A DNA stretch of 64,000 nucleotides. Source: Rhypophila decipiens. Taxonomy: Eukaryota > Ascomycota > Sordariomycetes > Sordariales > Naviculisporaceae. Every line of letters starts with the position of its first letter. Position 1 is the first letter of the stretch. The stretch lies in contig MU858096.1 in the NCBI GenBank assembly GCA_033297075.1, positions 124,001-188,000 of the forward strand, given 5' to 3'. A program made the translations under genes and the position numbers. The notes beneath the pieces were generated by a model, which was given only the letters and a program-made list of their open reading frames with translations, made no database searches and was not told the origin of the DNA. This document shows positions 34,501-44,576 of this stretch, in pieces.

Positions 34501-35422
34501 CTTGCCATTGCTGTGTCGGCCCAAGCGCTCGCCAATCTTAACCAGCTGGGGCTCCACGTTCTTGATGTAAATGACCCGGAGATGCGGCCAGACGGTGCCG
34601 TCGAGGAACACATAGGTCTTGTTACAAACCCACAGAACTGTTGGCGCCGCTGTTTCGGTCGTGAAGGTGGACGTGGCGTGGTACGCCTGCTGAGCATACG
34701 GCTGAATGTACTGATACGAGGGCAACAAGAGCTCGTGGTACGTCTGGAGAGCGTTGGTGCGCGCGATGTCATAGTAGGGACCGACTGCTGTAGCAAACCG
34801 GTCAACATGGGGAGCAAGCTTTTCCTCATATTTGGCCTTGCTCAGATGTTGGTATTTGGTAAGCTGCGGTTGGACAGTCTTTTCCCACTGCGTCCGACCA
34901 AACGCTTGGACTTGTTGGACCTGTGGAGCACCGTATTTCTTCGCATACTCCCAGCCGGGAGAGAAGACCTTCTGATCGACGGCATTGTAGTACGGCTTCA
35001 CCACGTCCACATACGGTGCCGCGTAAAAGTTGTAGTATGGTTCGATGTGAGGGGTGACGGCCTGCTTGACTTGGAAGTAGGGCTTGCATATCCGCGGCGA
35101 GGATTCGTCGCAGGCGTCTAAAGTCGCGGGGCATTGGAAGAGGATGGCGACGATCAAGTACCACGTAAGGAGCCTACAAGGAGGTAGAAAATGTTAGAGA
35201 TACACGCATCTCTAGGTCATGTAGCCGCATGCAGGAACAGAAGAAAACGCACCTAGCCACGAGGTTGAAGATCCTGGCAATCATACCAGGTCCGCTCGAT
35301 GCTCTCATCGTTCTGGTTCCGACTCCGACTGTTTGTCCTTTGAGGGACGACTTGATTGCCCCGTTCAGGCCAGTGGCAGCAGGCTTACTGTGTCCATTGG
35401 CAACACCGTTTGTGCCGTTCAT
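31600..35422 (-). CDS. Large helical protein with N-terminal signal/anchor and C-terminal KDEL ('hoxa13'-labelled fungal family)
   Basis: Exons 35422-35253, 35173-34463 and 34405-31600 give 1228 residues; the introns are 79 nt (GTGCGT...TAG) and 57 nt (GTAATT...CAG). Residues about 48-72 form one hydrophobic segment assembled across the first splice (MIARIFNLVAR then LLTWYLIVAILFQ). Tyr/Pro-rich repeats follow (PYYNFYAAPYVDVVKPYY...KYGAPQVQQVQAFG), as in fungal proteins widely but misleadingly labelled 'transcription factor hoxa13'. No homeodomain is present. Then come a Ser/Thr-rich linker, charged helical regions around 90-320 and an Ala/Ser-rich region with three 22-residue repeats. The last residues are IKDEL, a match to the ER retrieval signal. 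Signal plus KDEL points to the ER lumen, which is an inference. The start at 35422 leaves 46 residues before the hydrophobic segment; in-frame Met39 or Met47 would give a classical signal peptide. Confidence 0.75.
32083..32280 (-). repeat. Three 66-bp in-frame coding repeats
   Basis: Three head-to-tail 66-bp units begin (minus strand) at 32280, 32214 and 32148, each encoding 22 residues of the form S(V/A)V(A/V)DNASS(A/V)AAAGY(G/D/E)N(A/V)ASAA. A partial fourth copy follows. Because they are whole-codon repeats, copy-number changes would leave the frame intact. Confidence 0.85.
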
Positions 35423-37379
35423 TGCTTCTCGCTTCAGCGCCAGGCTGACAGGAACCGGGGAAGGACGAACCAGCTCTGGGACGAGCTCGGAATCTTTCTG
35501 AGAGCTTGTTCTGTTCGTCGTCTCGAACGCTGCTGATAAGGCCGTCGTTGAGTCTATTTCCACTTTGGGGGATTCTGATGCGTGTGCTAAGATGTCATAA
35601 CGTCGTTATACACGTATGCTTTCGTCGAAAATAGCGTTGCTGGTGATGCTGGCGGTCTGGAGAACAAGAGAAACAAAACGTCAGAAAAAGATGGAAGCTC
35701 AGACGATGTCACAGGCCGCCGCGGAATCCTGCACAAGCTTCCAAGGTTCCTGCCGTCCTGGGATCTTGGCCTTGTTTGGCAGGGAAAAACAGGACCAACT
35801 GCAGGGGCTTCTGGGCCGTTCTCTGTGCCGGGGGTGCCACTGGGCAGGATCCCGGGGACTTTTCTGGGGGCCCAAGTTCCTTCCCACTTTTGATCCCACA
35901 GCACATGCGACAGAAGGTGGTAACGGTCAATTCAGTTGAAACAACGATGGAAACTCACTGTCCAATGTTTTAGGGTCGATATTTTGTTCGAGATGTTTCT
36001 TCGAGAATATCCTTTGAATGAGAATTTTTGTTATCTTCTCTCCAGAGGACTCTCGGCAAGGTTGTCATCACTCATATTTTGTCAGCGGTTTGGACGACAC
36101 TGTTATTCTTGACTTTAGCGTGATGCAAAGAGGTGGCCATGGACGTCATCAAGCCTGTGATCCCTCCCGATTGCTGCACACCACCGTAACTGCATTTCCG
36201 TCGGTAAGCACTAGAGGTACTGAATACAGCTGGCCCTCAAACTCCCACCAGCCATTACATGCCCGTACGGTATCACGGCACGCAGTCCATCACATCACCA
36301 AACAATCGGGACTTGTTTCGATATCGTCATATCAAGCAGAAAGAAAAGCATCAAAGAAACATTCATTCCCCTTGTCTACTTGAGGAGCCAGGTGAGTTGT
36401 ATATTTACATTTCCCCACATAAGATCAGCAGCGGAGGCGGCTCAGGCAAACTGCGTCTCAGATTTTTATGGTCGTTTTCGGCAACCATGAGGGGCTATTA
36501 AGCATGTTGGAAGGGATAGTACACGTGTACATGGGATAGCTCAGTGCTCTCACCTTGTATAACACTCATGGAGACAAGATGCACCAAGAGATGCGATTTT
36601 TATGTTCTAGCTTTCAATTTATTCATGAACTGTCTGCACTGCAAGTCTGCACATCTCGGCATGGTGGCTGACCCCGCAAGAGATGACCTCACACGGGCAT
36701 AAAATGGGGTTCTGAACTTCTGAAAGCCACCATTGCCCGAGTTGTGGCACGTGCACTTTGTTTCCAAGAGTTGACGGGACCCACCTTTTGTTGCTTGCAG
36801 ACTCGCGCAGTTGCACGATCCTGAAAGGTGAATAAAAGTGGAACCCGAGCGGTCTCGACTTTCCTCACAGGCTCATCACAGCACCTTGGTAAACGGACAC
36901 TCCAACTGGCAATCTCTTGCCTTTCATCAAGAACTACGGATAACAAAAGGTTAGGTATACTTCCGTAGCACCTTACGGAAACCTTGCAACAGCACCAGAC
37001 CTCCCACATTCGCTCCTTTCTGTCCAATACCCAGGTGCCCGCGGATTTCATCTCGAAAGGGCGGCGTTAGGAGTGCGCCCGCCATCCAAAGTGTCGTTCA
37101 GCGCAACGCCTGGAAACGAAGAACCTCAAACCTGCCCCTCGGCCCCTCGGCTCCCATTCAGTGCGATCCGAACAAGTTCCACCAGTCGACTTTGTTCGAT
37201 TTCGATACCGACGCAGACTGTCCAACATCTCAGGTTCCTGTCCCAGCCAACGCTCGGGGCTCTCCTCATGAGCAGGTGAAGCACCGCTCCGGGCTACCCT
37301 GGAGGGCGCGTCCCGCAAGCGACGATTTAGTTGTCATCATTTAATACCTACCTATCGAATCGATACACCTACAAACAAC
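35423..37379. other. Divergent promoter region (2 kb)
   Basis: Lies between the KDEL-tailed protein (-) and the Doa10 homologue (+), both ER-related by prediction. It holds a G/C-run-rich stretch near 35.85-35.88 kb and AT-richer DNA after 36.3 kb. Overlapping short frames on both strands look non-coding. No RNA gene was seen. Confidence 0.55.
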
Positions 37380-40300
37380 ATGGGCGATGCGCGAATCGAC
37401 CCCTTTGTGGACCCCGACCACGTTCGGTTTCCCAACACGCGCCGGCGACAGTCTTACTCGATACAAAACGGTCCCTCGTCTTCATCTCAGCCCTTGTTCG
37501 GCCCAGACCCGACACCATCCGCAGAACCAGATACATGCAGAATATGTAGAGGGGAAGGTTCGGCCGAGGAGCCTCTGTTCTATCCCTGCAAATGCAGTGG
37601 GAGCATCAAGTACGTCCACCAGGACTGTTTGATGGAGTGGCTCTCGCATTCGCAAAAGAAACACTGCGAGCTCTGCAAAACCTCGTTTCGGTTTACCAAG
37701 CTCTACTCGCACGACATGCCGAAAGCCCTCCCAGTCTACGTCTTTCTGAGCCACATGACCAAGTACATATTCAAGAACCTTCTGTTTTGGCTGAGGGTAG
37801 GGCTGGTTCTTAGTGTGTGGTTCGGCTGGCTGCCTTATCTGATGCGCTCAATATGGTCGTTTCTGTTCTGGATCAGCGACGAAGGCTTCGGCGGTGGCCT
37901 GTTCGGCAGACACGGTGCCGTCCCCAGTGGGGCCTTGGAGATCTTTCCACCCAACAGCACCGGCGTCTGTCCGTCCAGCCCCTTATTCTCTGCAGCAGCT
38001 TCGGTTTCGACAGTTGCTGGGCTCGCCGACCAGCTCGCGGTGCACTCGCCCAGGCTTCTCAACGCCACCTCCAACAGCTCCATCGGAGCCGTGGACCCTC
38101 TTCTGTCATCCATCCTGCGTCTTCTATTCGGAACCGGCGTAACCGAGAAACACCCCGCCTCCTTACACGCTGTCGATAGAGCGGCCTCGCAAAGCCACCC
38201 ATCCCTGCTCAGCGAGGTAGGGTTTCTGAGCAGCTTGACGCGCAATCCAGCTGTCAACAGAATTGTGATTGCTGTCTTGGAAGGCCTAATTATCACTGTC
38301 CTCGTGATTGTGTGCTTTATCCTCATCATCCTTGTCCGCGATTATGTCGTTCAACAGCAGCCCGAAATCAACATGCGTGCTGCATTTGCTGCTGAAAATC
38401 TTGCACCACAACCACTCCAAGAGGACCTTCCAGTCGAGTTGCCCCAGCTGGTGCCCCAGCCTGACAACGAAGTCGAGGAGAGCGACGACGACGACGACGA
38501 GGATGGGGAGGAGCAGGAAGAAGAGGAGGAGGAGGAGCAAGACGATCGTGAGCAACGAGATACCCCGCCTCGAGCAGCGGTAAGTTTCATGGATTTGAGC
38601 CAGCCAGTCGACGTCGCTCCGCCACCACCTTATTTTCAGGAGGCCTATCCCTCCAACAACGCCGTTGCTGGCCCATCTACTGTTGCTCCGGTAACACCTC
38701 CTGGCAGGTCCAGGGCCGAAGAGGGCCCCGGACCCGCCCTTATAGAGCTTGGGGGGACGGCTGTGCACGAGTATATGCAGATATACCGCGAAGCAGGGGG
38801 AAATCCCGAGAAGATACTCGAAATCGTGCAGGATCGTCAGTTAGAAGGCCGGCTCGACTATTGGGTGAAGCTCACCAGGTCCATGATGGATAGGGGGACG
38901 CGGAACGATGATGAGCAGAACTCGGAGCCTGACTGGCCGCCTGTCTCGGCTTCCGAATCTCGTCTTAGCGGCGTGGCCCAAAGGGGGTCTTCTGACACCA
39001 CGGATCGGTCCGATGGATCAGACTGGATTTGGGCCGACGATCGACAGTCCGGGAGTGGCAGTGATTCAAGGGACAAGGGTAAAAGCTCGGCTCGTGAGGA
39101 AGAGATTGACTCGGCAGTTCTCTTGGGAAGCGTGTCACGTCCGCGAGCCAACACTGATGGCCCCACGATCAGCGATGGCATTCACCCACTGGCAAACAAC
39201 AACTGGTCTTTTGGTGATCTACCACAGGAACCAACTTCAGATTTCGAGCCCCAAGCTTTCGACCCTTTGGTTGAGCCATTCCCGCCGGCACCCCCTTCAG
39301 AAGATCTAGACTCAAATGCAGTACCGGGGTCTCTGCTGCATGGGCATACACACCCCCAAGTCCCACCTTTGGGTGCTGAGTCTACCAACCAGTCTGATGC
39401 AGTTGTTGAAGAGGCTTCGGCCAGTACCCAACCCGCTCGCCCCGCGTCCCCTCTGGTTGAACAAGGCGTCGTGCCGCAAGTTCGGGAGGAGCCAAGCACG
39501 AACCAGCAACGACAGATGGTCGATGCGAATGCGGTGCCGCCCCGCCCCGCTGGATTGGTGGGCAGAGTCGCCGAGTTCATGTGGCGTGACCTGGATGCAA
39601 TAGATCCAGCCGAGTTTGCCGCACTGGATGCCCTCGATGCCTTCGACAACGATGATGGAGACATCGGCGACGAGAACCAGGGCGATGGCCTTGGAGAAGT
39701 GGGTTTAGAGCGAGACCGCGAGGTGGTTGAGGCAGCTGTGGCAGCCGGACTCGACCCCGAGGCGCTCGATGATGCTGAGGACTTGGAAGGCATACTAGAA
39801 CTGGTGGGTATGCGAGGACCCGTCGTGGGACTTTTTCAGAACGCCATCTTTTGCACATTCCTGGTCTCCATCACCATCTTCCTCGGCATCTTTGTTCCCT
39901 ATAATATTGGCCGTTTTACGGTATGGATACTCGCAAACCCGGTGCGGATCGCTCGCATTGTTTTCAGTCTTTCCAAGTTTGTACAAGACTGTGCGTTGGT
40001 GGTCATTGGGTTTGTTTCTTGCCTTGTATCCTACTCGCTGCGCTTCCTGACAAGCATTCTGGACTCTCGTCTTCTCAACGACTATCTTTGGGCCACCGTC
40101 CTGAGTTCCTGGTCCATGACAGTCAGTGCCTCCAACAGGATTGGCGCCAGTTTCTCAACAGAGTTCCCCATCCTGTCGGCGTCCGAGATGCGCAACTTCT
40201 CGGCTGTCAGCCACCAGGCTTTGCTTGTCGTCAAGGAGAACATCGGTCTGGGATTCTCACTTGTGGGCCAGGCCGTCATGTTCATTGTCGGAGGCGATTA

Positions 40301-42614
40301 TGCTTCAAAAAGAACTGAAGCTGTTGCCATTGCTTCCAATGTAACGGCGCTGGCCTTGGGCGGGCTACAGCGGGTCCCCGAGGTGATTACAAACCCCAGC
40401 TCATGGGTCATCAACTTCAGTTTGCCGGAATCTAGCACACCTATCAATCCCGAACTCGCGTATTGGAACGGGATGGATCGGTTCTGGGCCATCATTGGCG
40501 GCTACATTGCCTTATTCGGGATCGCCGGTCTCTACCTCCGTCGTGGATCTCCCTTCTCGTCGAGCCAGACAGGTCAAGAGTGGGAGGCCTCGGTTATCGA
40601 CGCGCTCAACCAGGCGAGCGGTGTGATGAAAGTCATTCTGATCATTGGCATCGAGATGCTAGCCTTTCCGCTTTACTGCGGCATGCTGCTCGACATCGCC
40701 CTGCTCCCGCTCTTTGAGGCGACGTCGCTGAAATCGCGACTTCTGTTCACGGTTAACTATCCCTTCACGTCAATCTTCGTGCACTGGTTCGTGGGCACGG
40801 GTTACATGTTCCACTTTGCCCTGTTTGTGTCCATGTGTCGCAAGATCATGCGCAAGGGTGTCCTCTACTTTATCCGCGATCCCGATGACCCCGAGTTTCA
40901 CCCGGTCCGAGATGTTTTGGAGCGCAACGTGACGACACAGCTGAGAAAGATTCTGTTCTCCGCTTTCGTGTACGGCGCCCTTGTCATGCTTTGTCTTGGT
41001 GGCGTGGTATGGGGTTTGGCACTCAGTTTGCCCACCGTTCTGCCCATTCACTACTCTTCCAACGAACCGGTCCTCGAGTTTCCTATCGATTTGCTCTTCT
41101 ACAACTTCCTGATGCCGCTGGCTGTGAAATTCCTCAAGCCCGCCGAAGGGCTCCATGCCATGTACACTTGGTGGTTTCGAAAGTGCGCTCGCTCTCTCAG
41201 GATTACATGGTTCCTCTTCGGCGAGCGTCGTGTGGACGAGGAAGGGCATCTGGTCCTCAAGGAGGACTCTCCGCATCGTGAGCTTCCATGGTGGAGAAAA
41301 CTGTTCTTGGAGCTGTCAGGAGATGAGGCCATCCCCAAAACCTGGAGCGACATATTTGAAGGAGGCACAGCCAAGCCGGTGGCAACTATCTCTGCTGGAG
41401 ACATGGCCACTATGAACACCATCAAAGCCAGTCTGGTCAATTCCGGGCAGTTGATCCCTGACGGCCGTTTTGTCCGCACCCCAGGCTCCGACCAGGTGAA
41501 AATTCCCAAGGGAAAGAAGGTCTTCCTGGACGTGACGGAGAGCAACGTGAGAACGGATGGCAGACTGGATCAACCCGAGACGGATCTCTACTCGTCCCCC
41601 CAGTATCAGTTTGTCTACGTTCCGCCGCACTTCCGGGCCCGCGTCTCACTCTTCATATGCCTCATCTGGATATTTGCTGCCGTCACCGGTGTCGGCATCA
41701 CGATTGTTCCCCTGGTGTTTGGTCGGCGGTTGTTCAGGCTGGTGATTCCTGAAAACATCCCTACGAATGACATTTACGCCTTCAGCATTGGTATCTATGT
41801 CCTGGGCTCCATGGCCTATGCACTCTTCCATTTGTCTTCCATCTACTCGGCTACCAAGACGTGGGTCACGTCGGCCGTCGGCTCGGCTTACAATGGCGCG
41901 GCCCTCCGGCGAGCATTTGGCCTTGTCCTCCGTGTGGCCAGAGTTTTGTACGCCTATTTCTTCATCCTGGTGGTATTCCCCCTCATGGTTGCGTCACTGA
42001 TGGAACTGTACGCCATGATCCCGTTGCGCGAGTTCATGTACGGTGGCGCAGCCGGAGGAGACGCGCAAGGTGCCTCGGCATCCAAGCATACCGTTCGGGT
42101 TATTCAGTCATGGACTGTGGGCCTGCTGTATTTGAAACTCGGAGCGCGGGCTGTCACGGGCTTCTTCCGTAGGACCCGTCTTGCAGGCGCTGTAAGGGCT
42201 GTTCTGCGTCGCGGTTGGTTGGACCCCGACCTTGCCGTCCTCACCCGGGCCTTTGTCGTTCCCGGACTAGCTCTTTGGCTTGCCGCGGTCTCAGCTCCGT
42301 TGGTGATGGCGAGAATGATCATAACCCATGATCTTGCGGGCCCTGCCTTGCAACACTTTGGGGTTCATCTCACCGAGGGTCAAGCTGCCAATGAGGCCTA
42401 TCTGATTTTGATACATCGGTTGAGCTTCCCCATGATGGCCATCACCGTGTTATTGGGCGCTGTTCTGTGGAGCACGGTTGGCGTTTTCCGCAGCTGGAAG
42501 GTCAGAATCCGCGACGAGGCGTACCTTATCGGAGAGAGGCTGCATAATTTTGGCGTGGTTAATGGCCCTGCCAGAGCGAGAGGCTCTTGGAGGGGTCCCG
42601 GTGCTGGGGCCTGA
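37380..42614 (+). CDS. doa10: Doa10/SSM4/MARCH6-type RING-CH E3 ubiquitin ligase
   Basis: A single exon encodes 1744 residues. An N-terminal RING-CH finger of the C4HC3 type uses Cys53, Cys56, Cys70, Cys72, His80, Cys83, Cys96 and Cys99. The first membrane spans follow at about 115-160 and 290-325. A long polar loop, with an acidic run near 364-391, extends to about residue 800. From there to the end, many further hydrophobic segments make up the multi-pass core, including the region corresponding to the conserved TEB4-Doa10 domain. Doa10 sits in the ER and inner nuclear membrane and, with Ubc6 and Ubc7, ubiquitinates cytosolic and membrane degradation substrates (ERAD-C). The size is between yeast Doa10 (about 1300) and the longest fungal forms. 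The absence of introns over 5.2 kb is notable for a gene this long. The ATG lies in a good context (CAACATG). Confidence 0.95.
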   Translation: MGDARIDPFVDPDHVRFPNTRRRQSYSIQNGPSSSSQPLFGPDPTPSAEPDTCRICRGEGSAEEPLFYPCKCSGSIKYVHQDCLMEWLSHSQKKHCELCKTSFRFTKLYSHDMPKALPVYVFLSHMTKYIFKNLLFWLRVGLVLSVWFGWLPYLMRSIWSFLFWISDEGFGGGLFGRHGAVPSGALEIFPPNSTGVCPSSPLFSAAASVSTVAGLADQLAVHSPRLLNATSNSSIGAVDPLLSSILRLLFGTGVTEKHPASLHAVDRAASQSHPSLLSEVGFLSSLTRNPAVNRIVIAVLEGLIITVLVIVCFILIILVRDYVVQQQPEINMRAAFAAENLAPQPLQEDLPVELPQLVPQPDNEVEESDDDDDEDGEEQEEEEEEEQDDREQRDTPPRAAVSFMDLSQPVDVAPPPPYFQEAYPSNNAVAGPSTVAPVTPPGRSRAEEGPGPALIELGGTAVHEYMQIYREAGGNPEKILEIVQDRQLEGRLDYWVKLTRSMMDRGTRNDDEQNSEPDWPPVSASESRLSGVAQRGSSDTTDRSDGSDWIWADDRQSGSGSDSRDKGKSSAREEEIDSAVLLGSVSRPRANTDGPTISDGIHPLANNNWSFGDLPQEPTSDFEPQAFDPLVEPFPPAPPSEDLDSNAVPGSLLHGHTHPQVPPLGAESTNQSDAVVEEASASTQPARPASPLVEQGVVPQVREEPSTNQQRQMVDANAVPPRPAGLVGRVAEFMWRDLDAIDPAEFAALDALDAFDNDDGDIGDENQGDGLGEVGLERDREVVEAAVAAGLDPEALDDAEDLEGILELVGMRGPVVGLFQNAIFCTFLVSITIFLGIFVPYNIGRFTVWILANPVRIARIVFSLSKFVQDCALVVIGFVSCLVSYSLRFLTSILDSRLLNDYLWATVLSSWSMTVSASNRIGASFSTEFPILSASEMRNFSAVSHQALLVVKENIGLGFSLVGQAVMFIVGGDYASKRTEAVAIASNVTALALGGLQRVPEVITNPSSWVINFSLPESSTPINPELAYWNGMDRFWAIIGGYIALFGIAGLYLRRGSPFSSSQTGQEWEASVIDALNQASGVMKVILIIGIEMLAFPLYCGMLLDIALLPLFEATSLKSRLLFTVNYPFTSIFVHWFVGTGYMFHFALFVSMCRKIMRKGVLYFIRDPDDPEFHPVRDVLERNVTTQLRKILFSAFVYGALVMLCLGGVVWGLALSLPTVLPIHYSSNEPVLEFPIDLLFYNFLMPLAVKFLKPAEGLHAMYTWWFRKCARSLRITWFLFGERRVDEEGHLVLKEDSPHRELPWWRKLFLELSGDEAIPKTWSDIFEGGTAKPVATISAGDMATMNTIKASLVNSGQLIPDGRFVRTPGSDQVKIPKGKKVFLDVTESNVRTDGRLDQPETDLYSSPQYQFVYVPPHFRARVSLFICLIWIFAAVTGVGITIVPLVFGRRLFRLVIPENIPTNDIYAFSIGIYVLGSMAYALFHLSSIYSATKTWVTSAVGSAYNGAALRRAFGLVLRVARVLYAYFFILVVFPLMVASLMELYAMIPLREFMYGGAAGGDAQGASASKHTVRVIQSWTVGLLYLKLGARAVTGFFRRTRLAGAVRAVLRRGWLDPDLAVLTRAFVVPGLALWLAAVSAPLVMARMIITHDLAGPALQHFGVHLTEGQAANEAYLILIHRLSFPMMAITVLLGAVLWSTVGVFRSWKVRIRDEAYLIGERLHNFGVVNGPARARGSWRGPGAGA

Positions 42615-44036
42615 GTTGTGACCATTATGCGTTGCCTCATTCTTCTCCCTTGAAGCAGGCACACTGCCACCGGACACTACAGCTGGGGGCTCCGGGAATT
42701 TTATCTTTCTTGCATTTCTGTCAGCTCTATTTATTCCGAATCAGGCGTGGGTAACAGGTAGTTCAAATTTTCTTTAGCGTATAAAGCCTCTCGCAGCTCA
42801 ATGAATACATAATCATTATTTAGCCAAGAAATCCATTCACATTGCGTGCCTGTTTGGTAGCAAATCCGTTATTTACGCACCCGTCCATCCGGAAGTCGGC
42901 AACTTCCGTTATTTGCTTGCGTTTGTCTTCGGCCGTCGCCATCGAGTCAACGATTGAGATACTGCGCATATCGATTATGAATGTTGACAAAGCCGGGAAT
43001 GGACCTTAGCATGGCAGAAAGGGAGGGTCCTGGATGCGAGGGCTAGTGTCGAGTTGTATCTCCATGCTTTCCGGACTAATATTACGGGCTGATTTACGTA
43101 GTCGTTAGTTAATCAGTCTGGCTCTTTGCAAGTCAAGATGGCATCGCCAACGGTGAAACCCCTTCCCACATACAAACCAAGCTTACTGAACTTGACTCGA
43201 ACTACCTACCTTGACAGTTGTCAACTTGTCATGCTGGTTGCCAAGATTTAAGCAGTCAGCAAAGGATGAATCAATGTCAGGATAATTCATGCCATGGCAC
43301 TGGTACTATAACAGTTGTTGTTAGTACTTGTCGCACTCTTTGTCAAATTCAACGAAGGGGCTGTTACCAAGAACGGTGATGACTGCGGCGAGGTTCGTGT
43401 GAGGAAAGGACATCGACCGATCAAGGGCAAGTACACACAGTTGGGGAAAACATAGCCAAGAATGTAACCCATGGGTAGGAACAAATTACCAAGAAAATAA
43501 TGGCTGAGTGAGTTTGGTCGGGCTTCATTGTCCGAAAGGTCATTGATCATCAACAGGGTAGAAGTTCCTTGTGGCACCATGGAGAGTCAGTCTCGAGACA
43601 TGGTATTGGTTGTTGAGCCGACGGGCTGACGGTACCGACAACAAACCCCCGAATAGGAACCGACGTTTGAAGGAAAGAAAGGGGAAGCGCCGGTAACAGA
43701 CGAGCGGGTGATAACAATCCGCCGTTGCAATATGTCCACCTGGCCATGGAGGTTACCACGTTGAGTATGGATTGCTGTCCCTTACTACGGCGGTGCTGAC
43801 CCAAGAGTCGGAGTTCTCATTCCTCCGTTGTCATTCCAGTCAAGTGAGGGACACCTATAAAGACCCCTTTATCCATTCACATTTACCGACAAGTCAAGCA
43901 GAGACCGCCATCCTTGATTCCTTGCCATCTTCAGCAACTCCAATCCTAAATATCGAGAAAGTCCTTCCAGACGCAACATATCGCACGCTTGGCTGCATCT
44001 CAGTACCTTCAAAGGTCTTCGTTTTCAATTTCCATC
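42615..44036. other. Intergenic region
   Basis: 1.4 kb between the Doa10 gene and the cysteine-rich protein gene; the last 200 bases hold the TATA box and leader of the latter. No other gene was supported. Confidence 0.55.
43857..43862 (+). promoter_or_regulatory. TATA box of the cysteine-rich secreted protein gene
   Basis: TATAAA (in CCTATAAAGACC) about 175-180 bp before the ATG at 44037. A clear TATA box is common in front of highly induced small secreted protein genes in fungi. Confidence 0.45.
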
Positions 44037-44345
44037 ATGAAGCTCGCCATCCTCGTCTCCACCTTTTTCGCCGCCGTTGCGTACTCTTCGCCCGTCGAAG
44101 CTATCCCCAAGAAGTGCTCCTGCACCACAATATGTCTCGGCCTGGGCCAAGTGTGCGTTTCTTTCCCAACCAAGAAAGGATGCACAGACGTCTGCATTCT
44201 CCCAGCCTTCTGTGGTGGAATCGCCGCTTTTCGATGCGAGGGAGAGGACGAGATCTGCATTGATGACCCGAGGGACGACTGTGACCTCAAGCACGGAGGG
44301 GCCGATTGCGGCGGAATCTGTGTCCCCAAGGAACTGTTGGGCTGA
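44037..44345 (+). CDS. Small secreted 12-cysteine protein (effector-like)
   Basis: A single exon of 102 residues. Residues 1 to about 18 form a signal peptide (MKLAILVSTFFAAVAYSS), and the mature part holds 12 Cys in about 80 residues, opening with KKCSCTTIC. An even number of cysteines suggests six disulphides. It has no tandem CC pairs, so it does not follow the hydrophobin pattern, and I could not match it to CFEM, LysM or Alt a 1-type folds. It may be a host- or microbe-directed effector, an antimicrobial protein or a wall protein. The start is fixed by the signal peptide; the frame is open 48 nt upstream but without another ATG. It is convergent with the membrane-protein gene ending at 44577. 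No toxic activity can be read from the sequence. Confidence 0.75.
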   Translation: MKLAILVSTFFAAVAYSSPVEAIPKKCSCTTICLGLGQVCVSFPTKKGCTDVCILPAFCGGIAAFRCEGEDEICIDDPRDDCDLKHGGADCGGICVPKELLG

Positions 44346-44576
44346 ATGGGGTGTGGAGGGATGGGCAAGATAGCTTGAGAGATGAGAACGTGGCTTTCAG
44401 GTTGGCAGATCAACAATTTCCAGCCAGTATGTATTTCTGCCTGATAAATTGAAATGAATCAGTTGTGACGACGGGAACCTCGTTCCAGTGTTTTCTTAAG
44501 CAGATAAATTGAACTCGAGTGTATTTCTGGTGTATAATATGCATTTGCTCAGCCCGATAACTTGGCGGATGGACAC

